From contig CM066287.1 of the NCBI GenBank assembly GCA_033816765.1, positions 3,410,001 through 3,474,000 on the forward strand: a DNA stretch of 64,000 bases, given 5' to 3'. The notes beneath the pieces were generated by a model, which worked only from the letters and a program-made list of their open reading frames with translations, was not told where the DNA came from and searched no databases. The position numbers were made by a program, and so were the translations under genes. This stretch comes from Nothopassalora personata (lineage: Eukaryota > Ascomycota > Dothideomycetes > Mycosphaerellales > Mycosphaerellaceae). Positions 54,920 through 64,000 of the stretch are shown one piece after another (position 1 is the first letter of the stretch; every line of letters starts with the position of its first letter).

Positions 54920-57900
54920 TTACTCAGAGCCGTCTGCTTCTTCTTCTTCTCCTCCGTGGCTACCATTTTCATCTTCATCCTCGTCTTCGTCTTCGTCCCC
55001 ATCTTCGCCGTGTGAATCATCTGCATCGGGGCTGATCACAGAATTGATGTAGGTGATCTAAGTAAGCGAAGCGTGATCAGCCCCACATTGCCAAAAATTG
55101 GGCATGTTGCAGTGACACCCAAACGCAATAGACGCGTCAATCTCATGCACACATGATGAGAAAGGGACGCGACAGGCACGTCTCGCGAACGACAGGAGCA
55201 CAGCCAGGTTCGCCAAACATTCCGAAGGAGGAATTTGGCTTTACAGCACGCCCCGGTTGACTCGAGACATGACTTCGATTCAACCGGGAGTAGAATGAAC
55301 ACGGATGGAGGAACTCACGTATGGCTTCAGACATGCAAGCAATTCTGCGATGCGAAGCATCCCCGCTTCTCCCAGCACCTCCTCATCACTCAGGTCCCTC
55401 CCTATCGTGAAATTGCGAAGTCTCAAGAGAGCGATATCCGCATGGTCCGCGTCGTACCCTAGTAGTGACTTGTCAGTGATTTCGTTGTCTGCTAAGCCAG
55501 AGATGCGTCCGTAACAGGGGCCAGGAGGCCTTGTCCTCTCCTAGTGCTCGGCCGAGAGGTTATGGAGAACATAGCTCAACCAGATGCACTCACATGCCGA
55601 CGAGCGGCCTAATGTTCGTGGTTCGCGGTGGCTTTCAAGTCTGCATTGAACAATCACTCAGGTTGCTCCTCGAACTAGTTTGACCGTCCGAGGGAGGCTG
55701 AGTGGCAGAGCTACCGACTCGAGATCCGTCCGGACCGTCGGGGCGGTGCCGTACGACAGACTTTGTTGGGCCCGTGATATCTCTTGTCAACCATGACAGT
55801 CGTGCACAGTCGCATCCATTGTTGCAACTCGTCATCCTCCGTCATCAGGGCATAGCCGTCAAGGAACCAGATTCGAACTTTCTATTTACTGGACAACCTA
55901 TGCCTGTTTCGAGTTGTCGCAAGCGCAAGTCCCATTCGCGACGACAGCAGTAGGATGGACATTGACAGTGTGGGCATACCGAGCACACTTTCGGTGTCCA
56001 GTCTGGCGATTCGTGATCGGGGGTTGACTCACCTTTAGGCTTGGTCTTCAACGCGTTTTTGCAGTTGCTCCTGACAAAATTCTTGACTGCCGCGCCGCCG
56101 CTCTTACTACAGCCACCCAGAAACTCCTCACGTATGCGATCGCTCGACAGAATGTTCTTCAGACGACTCGAATCACGATCGATAGCTCGGCGCATTGCTG
56201 CTGTGGGACCCGCTTCAGGCATCCAGAGACCTCCGCCTGAACGCGTTTGTGTCAGCAAGGTGGTCATCAAAGTTCTACACTCGTGGCAGTAAACGACGAG
56301 GTTGAGATTGGACAAGAGCGCGCTCTTTGCAGTAAGAGTTGGTGAGTAGCAAATACGAAGCCAGATGACTTCTCGCGTGTCGCAAAGACATCGAGGGTCG
56401 CCTAGCTATAAGTTAACGGTAATGCGCGTGCTCAGACGCGTCCGTCAACCCATCGCTCATCCGACTCTTCGTTGAAGGCTGATGATAGGCAGCCTTCGTC
56501 AAAGAACAAAGAGCCGGCAATCCTGATCGTGCTAAGCAACACGAGGATCTGGTTATACCCAGGCAGAGCTGCGTGTCAGAAGATCCTAGGCGGCTAGTCT
56601 TTGCACCTAGGGGAGAGCTCTTGTGTTGTCGATGGTTTGCGTTTGTTGCTGGTTCAGCAGGAATAGCGCAAGATCGGACGCTGCCGTGGGTAGTGCTAGG
56701 TACGCCGTACGTCACCCGATAGGAGGCCTTCGCATCGACAAGAGACGGAATTCCATCACCAGCAAGTTGACAAATCACGCAGGCTGACGAGACGATTGAC
56801 ATGCCCTCGGCATGATTGATGGCGGTTGTCTTGTAACCATGACGAGACGCGTACTGACCGACGCCAAATGCGCCAAAGCCTTGCCTCCTGTCGCTGACGA
56901 CGGGCAACGCGCTGGCAAAGCATCGAAGTCGCCCTGATCCTGCATCAAACGGTATTCGCAGCGAACGACCTTTCCGAACTCATCCAGCCCGGTTTATGCG
57001 CTTGCAGAAGCTCGTTCGAGAGCGCTGCGGCCTCCGATGCGATCGAACCTTTCAAAGATATCGTCCGCATTTTGCGGTAGCACTTCTCTCGACGAGGTCT
57101 CGAGGCCGTTCATGCGCCAGGACGCACCCGGCATGGTGGGAAGAGACGCATCTGCATCAAGACCTGGATACCACAGCCCGACGGCACTCGGACTATGTAA
57201 AGTGCCAGACAGGACTATGGCTGACGTGCAGCCCCTCCGGTCGTGTTTGCACTCGCAGCATTTTGCTGTGGCAGTCTGGCCGGGCGATGTAGTAGTCTGC
57301 ATGCCACACCGCTCCATCTAGCTCCTCGTCGCGCATTATCCTCCTTGGCCAAAGCGTTTGTCGGTTACGAATATCGCATAAATCACGTGAAAGTCAGGTA
57401 CCGCGTGCACTTACCGATGAAGCTTCTATTCGGAGCAATCTGAAGATAATAATGAGCGTATGCTGAAGACTTTCTTCCGGCCCGGGACCTGTACTCCTTT
57501 CAGCGTGCCGCCGTTGGCGAGTCGTTCAAGATATGCAACTAACCACGCAACGCTGAACCAAGCCTGGGCACCGCATTAGTGCATCCTCATCAACCACTAC
57601 TGGCGGGGAGGTCGGCACTGTAGAGCTAAACGTACCTTGTATGGAGTTGGGTCTTTCGAGAAGCGAATGTCTCGATAGATTCGAAAAATCCTAGGTGAAA
57701 GCCGTCAGGGGTTTCCACTACGATTTGGTTATCATGTCGTCTTACACGTCCTTCACTGGCAACTCGGGGATTGTGTCATCTATTCCCGTCAATTTCTCAG
57801 TCATATGCTGAACGAAGCTGTGCCAGTCCTTTTCTGACTGGCGGAAGTCGGCGTCATGCACTATCGTCAGAAGTCAGCAGGGATAGTTGCCGTTATGTGT

Positions 57901-58670
57901 CTTCGAGTACTCTTCCGATGTCTCCGTAAGGATCTCATCTAATCACAACCGCTAGAGTTTGAAGTGTTACGAATGCCGGAGCCCTGCATCATTTGCATCA
58001 CTCCTGCATAGTGCGATATCCGTAATGACACATGTGGGTCGGCGCGAAGCGAAGCTTGTAGCGCTACGCACACCGACGTCGAAGCAGGCTCACTTACTGA
58101 CACACAGTGGAGTGCCCCAAGCATCGTGGAGTCGTTGGGCAATGGCATGGACGTGTACTTACTTTTCAACCACTGTCGGTCGTTGTTTGCCTTGAGATCT
58201 GCGAGGAAAAGTAACGTATTCGGATGAATGGTCTCGTCGGTGTAAGGTGTTTTTCCAGCGCTTCGAGGCTTTGGTTTCTTGATGATGAGCTGCTTGCCAG
58301 GCCCTAAGCCAGCTTTGACGCCGGATCGCCACACATGCTGTGACTGTTTAGTAGATGCATCGTCGCTACCTGAAGAGTCGTCATCGTCTTCATCTTCAGA
58401 CTTTGCTTCCTCTGCAGGTGCTGACTCCCCGCCTGCTCCAAAATCAGATCCGGATTCTTCTGAATTGGAGGGGTTATCGTCCTCGTCGTCGTAAGATTCT
58501 TGTTCGGCCCCTTCATCGCTCGCTTGAAAGTACTGCCTCTTGGTGGGCGTGGAATGATGTGCTTTGGGCCTCTTAATGGTCGAGTTCGAGATTACTGGTC
58601 CCGAAGCACTCCGCTTGTGCTTGGAGGCTGATCCATTGCCTGTGGACAATCGCTGTGATCTACGCGCCAT
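54920..58670 (-). CDS. DUF2461-domain protein, eight exons with expanded introns
   Basis: Minus-strand exons 58163..58670, 57746..57860, 57636..57690, 57544..57563, 57415..57488, 56033..56236, 55319..55458 and 54920..55057 encode 417 residues. Introns are 302, 55, 72, 55, 1178, 574 and 261 nt; every junction is GT-AG and keeps the frame. Residues 1-155 are disordered: basic, then acidic (SEDEDDDDSSGSDDAS). The DUF2461 domain runs from NTLLFLADLKANNDRQWLK through FRIYRDIRFSKDPTPYK, YAHYYLQIAPNRSFIGGGLW, FVRSNCKNALKTKPKG, IALLRLRNFTIGRDLSDEEV to ITYINSVISPDADD, ending in a second acidic tail. This order matches family members from bacteria and fungi, whose biochemical function is not known to me. 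Exon 4 is only 20 nt. The four introns above 250 nt are unlike all others in the window. Confidence 0.85.
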
Positions 58671-59318
58671 GTCGAATGGTTCGCTGCAAGAAGATGAATA
58701 ATCCTGGAGTCTTGAGGACTGCGCGTAGCCTCGTCTGGTCTAATTCCGGGTCGATAGTATGTTGTGAGATGCTATTGACCCAGACTTTGCGTGTCGTGGT
58801 TGTGATCCTGGACTTGACGAGCAAGGGTGCAAGCGGACCAGGACCTCAAGAGACAAGCGCCGGCCCGCTCGGCCGACGCACTTATTTCGAGAAGGCATAT
58901 CGGTACATACTACTGGATGACATGCAAAGTTAGGAAGACACATAACCTGGATGTTAAGAAGCATGGGTGGCAGACAGCAGATTGGCTGAAGAGTACGATG
59001 CCGCGTCAGGGCCTCTCAAGGACGAGGCTGATCGCAGGCAGGTTGCTCGATACTGTGCTTCACGATGTGGCGCTATGAAGCCCACATTCTATGCTTGTAC
59101 GAGCATGTGAGTGTGCTGATCATGGGACGATTGCAATTGGTCTCCCTACCTACTATAAGATCGGCTGCGCCAAACGCCTTGGCCTGTATAATTGGTGGAC
59201 CAAAAAAGGTACTGTCCAGTTCCGATGCGCACGACGTCGCCCGTGCGAGAAAGACGCTCAGCATGGTATTGTGGACATAAACTCCGAATTCACCAAATCC
59301 AGCTACCACACCCCGACG
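58671..59318. other. Intergenic, DUF2461 promoter and Rab5 3' flank
   Basis: 648 bp with no supported gene or repeat. Confidence 0.5.
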
Positions 59319-60155
59319 CTAACAGTTGCATCCACCTGGTCCGCCAACTGAGGCACCTGGATCTTGCCTCGAGCCCAAATCTACGCCTCCTGGTCTGCCA
59401 GCCGCTCCGCGCATTCCTCTTTGGCTCGCTTGCTCTATCGGCAGTTTCTTTGCGATCGCTGTAAAAAGCTCCTTGACGTTCTCGGCTGTCTTGGCGCTGG
59501 TCTCAAAGAAAAGAAGGTTGGCCTCCTTTGCATAGGCTTCGGCATCAGCCGTTGGTACTGCGCGCTTGTCGGGCTGTTCGGCAACAAGATCTGCCTTGTT
59601 CCCAGCGAGCGCGATGATGATGTTTTCGTTTGCTTGTCGTTGAAGCTCTTTGACCCAGGCCTTGGCCTTGTCTAACGAGCTCTGTCCCCTTATCAGTTGC
59701 GCTTTCATGTGCCCAAGTCCCCAGCCACGTATCTTACCGCTTGTGTGATGTCGTAGACGACTACTGCGCAATTCGCATTGCGGTAGTACATAGGTGCCAA
59801 TGACTTGTATCGCTCTTGCCCTGCCGTGTCCCATATCTCAAACTTCACGGTAGTCTGCTCATCGAGTGCGATCGTCTGCGTGAGGAAGGCGGCGCCGATA
59901 GTCGACTCTCTGTAGTCATCGAACTGGTCCTATTCACGAGTCAAACAAGGATCGAGCGCATGAGTTCTCTCGAAAGGCCTACCTTGACAAAGCGCAGTAC
60001 GAGCGAACTCTTTCCGACAGCAGATTCTCCTGCACATGGTCAATAACCTGCCCTCACAGTCTGGTCTTCATGCCTTGCGTACCCAACAGCACCAGCTTGA
60101 ACTGCGCGAACTTAGCACCGCCGGGACGCCCGCCTTGCGGCATTCTTGCTGCCAT
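59319..60155 (-). CDS. VPS21: Rab5-type small GTPase (Ypt5/Vps21)
   Basis: Four exons on the minus strand, 60083..60155, 59983..60029, 59738..59929 and 59319..59681, with introns of 53, 53 and 56 nt, encode 224 residues. Rab5 GTPases direct fusion and maturation of early endosomes. The guanine-nucleotide motifs are complete: GESAVGKSS (25-33, formed across the first junction), the switch I region [39 protein letters not shown] and ETSAKT. The [11 protein letters not shown] effector sequence is diagnostic of Rab5 among Rabs. The C-terminus ends GGCNC, a CXC double-geranylgeranylation site. The short N-terminal extension ([13 protein letters not shown]) is usual in filamentous fungi. It is divergent from SAC1 across 355 bp. 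Fungi may carry more than one Rab5 paralogue, so the symbol is provisional. Confidence 0.94.
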
Positions 60156-60510
60156 GACAAGCAGCGGGACGTAGCTAGGACCGTGTCGTAGCCTCCTGCG
60201 CCGGGATGGGGCTATGCAGATTGTTTGCTACTCTGCTTGCTATGAATCAGCTGTGGTGTGTGGTGGTATCGGCGTTATCAGTGGTGAGTGGCGGTGTTGT
60301 TGTTGGATGGTGCTGCTGTCCGGGTGTGATGTACGAAGAGCAGCCTGGCTGTCGCAGGGATGAACGTCATGCGCAGGGTTCAACGGCTGCTGCCGAGACG
60401 ACCTGTACTGCTCCTACCACTCCATCTCACCCCGAACATCACCAACAAACAAACAGAATCATCGCGGTCATTGGCTTCTCAATTGTGCATTACCACCTAC
60501 GCCCACCACG
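60156..60510. promoter_or_regulatory. Divergent promoter, Rab5 and SAC1
   Basis: 355 bp between two divergent ATGs, so both transcripts must initiate here. No clear TATA box or named motif was identified. Confidence 0.55.
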
Positions 60511-62706
60511 ATGAGTGCCACACTCCCCTTCCGGGACATCAACGTGCACGCATCCTCGACTTACTACGCCTTCTCCTCGCCTTCATCCCCAAATGCGCCA
60601 ACGCTGGTCGTTGATAGGCCGTCCGGCGATCTGAGACTCCACGATGGCAATTTGAATGGGGGAAACCGCGTCTCGAGCATCTCGGGCATCCTGGGCATCA
60701 TCAAACTCCGGCTAGGTACGGTCTCGAGCTCGTGCCGTTGCACCGCAGCATGCTGAAGCGCCCACATAGATAGCTACGTGATCATCATTACCAAATCCCG
60801 GGCGGTCGGTCGCCTAAAGGGTCACCAGATCTACAAGGTCGTCTCGACAGAGTTCTTGCCACTGCGAGAACCCCAAGTCCACGATCCCGATGAGGATACG
60901 TATCTCGCGTATCTCAAGACATTGCTGAAGACTGGTCCAATGTACTTCTCTTACTCCTTCGACTTGACCAACAGTTTCCAACGGCAGGCCCAAGGTGACA
61001 TCAACGAGCCTCTGTGGCAACGCGCAGATGATCGCTTCTTCTGGAATCGCCACATCTCATCCTCACTCATAGACTTCCGCACTGGAAGATCGTCTGGCAG
61101 GCCCTCGTCAGGACCTCAACCAGCTGTGGATCCGTACATACTGCCTGCAGTATATGGCATGATGAGCATCACCAACACATCGATCAAAGGCAATTTCCTG
61201 ACTTTTGTGCTCATCACGCGTCGATCGAGGCACAGAACAGGAACACGGTACTTGTCGCGCGGTATTGATGAAGAAGGCCATGTCTCGAATTACAACGAGA
61301 CAGAACAGGCTATTATTCTCAACGATAATGCATCTAGTGGCATGACTAGCTACGCCGGCGATCAAGGGTATGCAAAGGAGAAGCCTGTAAGCGGCCCCGA
61401 AACGCAGGTCCTTTCCTACGTGCAGACTCGTGGCAGTGTCCCCGTCTTCTGGGCAGAAGTCAACACGTTACATTACACACCAAAACTGCAGATTCGTGGC
61501 GTCGAAGCTGCAGCGAACGCGGCCAGGAAGCACTTTGACGAGCAAATTCAGTTGTATGGCGAGAACTACATGGTCAACCTGGTCAACCAAAAGGGACGCG
61601 AGATGCGCGTGAAGGATGCGTACGAACAACTGGTCAAGATTCTGCAGTCCAACCCACGAGAGACGACAGAGTCAGACCGCAAAACAAACGAGAAGTTCAA
61701 TGTGATTGAGCCAGGTGATCAACGCAGTTGGTATGATCATCTGCATTACGTTTACTTTGACTTTCACAACGAGACTAAAGGCCTGAAATGGTACCGAGCA
61801 CAACTCCTGTTGGATCAGCTTAAGGATGGACTGACCGCTGGTGGCTACTTCCATGGCATCGACAAACCCTCCGGAGGCATCGACATTAGACGAAAGCAAA
61901 CAGCTGTTGTCCGTACAAACTGTATGGACTGTCTCGACAGGACTAATGTGGTACAGTCGATGCTTGGGCGTTGGGCTCTCACACGGATGCTAGTCGATCT
62001 TGGAGTCTTGCGATCGGGCGAGACCGCACAAGACGACCAAACTTTCGAGCACTTGTTCCGGAATGTCTGGGCCGACAATGCAGATGTGGTGTCTAAGACA
62101 TACTCTGGAACAGGCGCATTGAAGACAGATTTCACACGCACGGGCAACCGTACCAGGGCCGGCATGCTGCAAGATCTAAGCAACAGTTGTACACGATATG
62201 TGCGGAACAACTTCGCCGATGGTCCTAGGCAAGATGCATTTGACCTATTCTTGGGAGCATATTCACCGGAGACAGCTGGCATCGGCTCGGCGTATCAGTT
62301 CGCAGATCGGAGACCTCTGATTGTGCAAGCGGTGCCTTATGTACTTGGCTTCTGCATGTTCTTCGTGGCCGTGAGCGTCAGCACGAGCCGACTGCCGGAC
62401 TCGACAATATGGCCATTGCGAATGTTCACTTTCTTCAGCCTCGCTGTTGCAGGATACTCGGGCAGGTTCATGTGGAACTATGGTAGTCTTTACGTAAGTC
62501 ATTGGTTCTTACTGTGCATGGGGAGCACTAACTGATTCGTCTAGGTCAACTGGCCGAAGCTCAACACGCCGCAGTGGGCAGTTGAGGCATACCAGGATAC
62601 CTTGGATAGAGTCGCGAAGGACCCTCTTGTCGGCCCCTTGATTAGTACTGGTAGATCTGATGCCCGCCTTGGTATTCTCGAGGAGGGCAAGAAGAGACGC
62701 GAATAA
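60511..62706 (+). CDS. SAC1: Phosphoinositide phosphatase Sac1
   Basis: Three exons, 60511..60715, 60770..62493 and 62545..62706, with introns of 54 and 51 nt, encode 696 residues, longer than the yeast protein. Sac1 dephosphorylates PI4P (and PI3P) in ER and Golgi membranes, controlling lipid exchange and secretion. The N-terminal Sac domain has SGILGIIKLRL, IIITKSRAVGRLKGHQIYKV and the FWNRHISSSLIDF block. The catalytic CX5R motif is RTNCMDCLDRTN with Cys453 and Arg459. Two C-terminal hydrophobic segments (VPYVLGFCMFFVAVSVS and MFTFFSLAVAGYSGRF) anchor it. Insertions relative to yeast are a Ser/Gly/Pro stretch (GRSSGRPSSGPQPAVD) and an Asn-containing loop (YNETEQAIILNDNASSG). The last intron sits just after the second membrane segment. 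Confidence 0.95.
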
Positions 62707-62950
62707 TCGCCGAATTTGCATGCATTACATCTGCAACGCGACAATAGAAGGCCCGGGTTCGTTGAGCGGATGCATGTGGAGGAAGTTTGGTTCTGCAAGT
62801 GGGGCAGGATAACAGAAGATCCCAATCGATCGAGAACAGCAGGTTCAGCGAATTAGACTTGTTATGATAGAGCTTCTCCACTGCCGTTTGAGGCTGTGTG
62901 GCATTGTGTGTACATTTCACGTTGACAATCATATTCGGTCTGCGATGCAT

Positions 62951-63391
62951 CTAGACACCCATCTCGTTCTCTGGCCGGAAAACGAGGGTGAAACCGCACT
63001 CGGACACAGCCTGGCGCGATCACATTAGCAAACATCGCCTATTGATGACACTCGTGTAGACTCACAGCCGTGGAGTTGGTCTGCTTGAGCGCAATGCCCT
63101 TTCTCATCTCCAGCTTCAACAACTCCAGCGTACCCTTGTCGTGCGCATAGTTTCCGTTCAGAGCCTTGTTCGCCTGTGCTTGTCGTGTCTCTTCTACAGC
63201 GGCGTACATTGCCAGTCCTGGGATGGGCTGGGTCGCCGGCTGGTGCAATTTGCTGGTTCTGTGGAAAGAAAAAAAAATGTCACGTCAAGCCACTTGTGCG
63301 TGGCATCAAATTCGCTCGGTGTACGTACGAAGAGATGGAGGTTCTGGCCACCTTGCACGTTGGCTTGCAGGTGTCCGATCAGCTCGTACAT
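62951..63391 (-). CDS. Small unassigned spliced gene
   Basis: Minus-strand exons 63329..63391, 63066..63239 and 62951..63010 encode a tentative 98-residue protein. The last intron (63011..63065, 55 nt) is convincing: canonical GTGAGT donor, GCGCCAG acceptor, and it extends the frame from ALKQTNSTA to AVSECGFTLVFRPENEMGV. The middle exon has a helical, charged segment (YAAVEETRQAQANKALNG then GTLELLKLEMRKGIALKQ). The first junction is uncertain: the strongest acceptor, after a T-rich tract near 63258, would break the frame, so the next in-frame AG at 63240 was used. The first exon reads MYELIGHLQANVQGGQNLHL. I do not recognise the family. It converges with SAC1, whose stop is 245 bp away. Confidence 0.45.
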
Positions 63392-64000
63392 CTGGGTGGA
63401 AGGGCTGTTAAGGTGAGTGAGCTTTCTGGGCATCTTCGATTCTGGTTGCAGAGGGGTCAGTACGTGGATCTAAGAGCTGGTGATACAGGCGTAGCTCGTG
63501 TCATGTTTGGAGGTATCGAGGGGGAAATGGGACTGTTATAGGAGGAGTTTGTACACAGTGGTGCGACGCGAGGGACTGACTTTTGAGTGGTGTTGAACTC
63601 CTAGAATGGGACATTGATATTCAGATGGATGCCAGTCGCAAGGGGTAGTATATCCTCAAGAAGTTGCTGATGTTGATTCTAGAGCGAGCTGAGTTCGTGA
63701 TGTATGGGAAAAGTTCGGAGGCAGTGGAGGTTACTTGAACTACAGTGACTGATCGTCAGCTCGAAAACAGCGAGGCCGCGTCACGGGCGCCGATCGCTTG
63801 CTTAGTTGGCATTGAGGAAGACAAGTTGCAAATCAAGCTCAATAACAAGCAAAGCGTACGCTTATCAGTGGGAGCGGAGAGAAAGCTTGTCCCCAAATTG
63901 GTGTCGTTGTATCGTCTTTTGAGCTTGACTGGCGTGGATAAAGCCGCTTCGGGCGGCAGCCGAGGGTGTTCCTGCGTTACTGCTGCAGGCATTTGAAGCT
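63392..64000. other. Right edge, possible start of another gene
   Basis: 609 bp. Open frames cross the last 250 bp on both strands. A minus-strand ATG at 63992 (MPAAVTQEHPRLPPEAALST) could be the first exon of a gene, but there is too little sequence to decide. Confidence 0.35.

Noticed and set aside
54794..55035. Phe/Ile-rich plus-strand frame resembling a membrane segment
   Set aside because: It is the antisense of the acidic C-terminal tail of the DUF2461 gene (GAA/GAC codons read backwards as Phe, Val and Ile).
57100..57320. Apparent second copy of part of DUF2461 (GLWYPGLDAD) inside the large intron
   Set aside because: Only a few positions match the real exon (GLWMPEAGP); the resemblance is too weak to call a duplication.
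1..64000. tRNA genes, rRNA and CRISPR arrays
   Set aside because: I scanned for TPsiC-arm GGTTCGA contexts with matching stems and for regularly spaced repeats; the few hits lack the other arms and belong to coding or transposon sequence.

Overview
The window is nuclear DNA of a filamentous ascomycete (Pezizomycotina; the mix of families suggests Dothideomycetes, an inference from memory and not a computed placement). Evidence: densely packed genes on both strands, short GT-AG introns (mostly 48-95 nt), a fungal-only gene set (mannan polymerase glycosyltransferase, C-14 sterol reductase, Zn2Cys6 factor, fungal-type peroxisomal ABC half-transporter) and small decayed DNA transposons with transition-biased mismatches typical of RIP. 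I found no tRNA, rRNA, CRISPR or secondary-metabolite cluster. Exon coordinates below come from reading splice sites and reading frames by hand.

Layout. 0-14 kb: 3' end of a membrane-anchored protein, CSN4 (COP9 signalosome), an Mnn10-like alpha-1,6-mannosyltransferase, mitochondrial tyrosyl-tRNA synthetase, a DUF2470 membrane protein, and two neighbouring unnamed genes whose proteins end in the same C-terminal module. 14-24 kb: a large GAR-domain protein, urease accessory UreG, two abutting DNA transposon remnants sharing one TA, a rhomboid-type protease and a bHLH factor. 24-27.4 kb is gene-poor. 27.4-42 kb: peroxisomal ABC transporter, BUD32 kinase, a Ser/Pro-rich protein, REX3-type RNA exonuclease, an LPL1/ROG1-type lipase, PP2A activator RRD2 and a membrane-anchored aspartic-protease-like protein lacking its first catalytic Asp. 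42-44.8 kb is gene-poor and holds a 348-bp element with perfect 34-bp inverted repeats around a near-central 22-bp palindrome. 44.8-52 kb: ERG24, a methyltransferase, an ASC-1/Rqt4-type zinc-finger protein and a Zn2Cys6 protein. 52-55 kb is gene-poor. 55-64 kb: an eight-exon DUF2461 gene with unusually large introns, a Rab5 GTPase, SAC1 and a small unassigned spliced gene.

Most genes are unrelated housekeeping functions. Functional neighbours worth noting are Rab5 and SAC1, which share a 355-bp divergent promoter and both act in endomembrane identity. Several gene ends converge within about 50 bp (tyrosyl-tRNA synthetase/DUF2470; methyltransferase/Rqt4). The most unusual items are the shared C-terminal module in two adjacent genes, the symmetric inverted-repeat element, the abutting transposon remnants and the intron-expanded DUF2461 gene.
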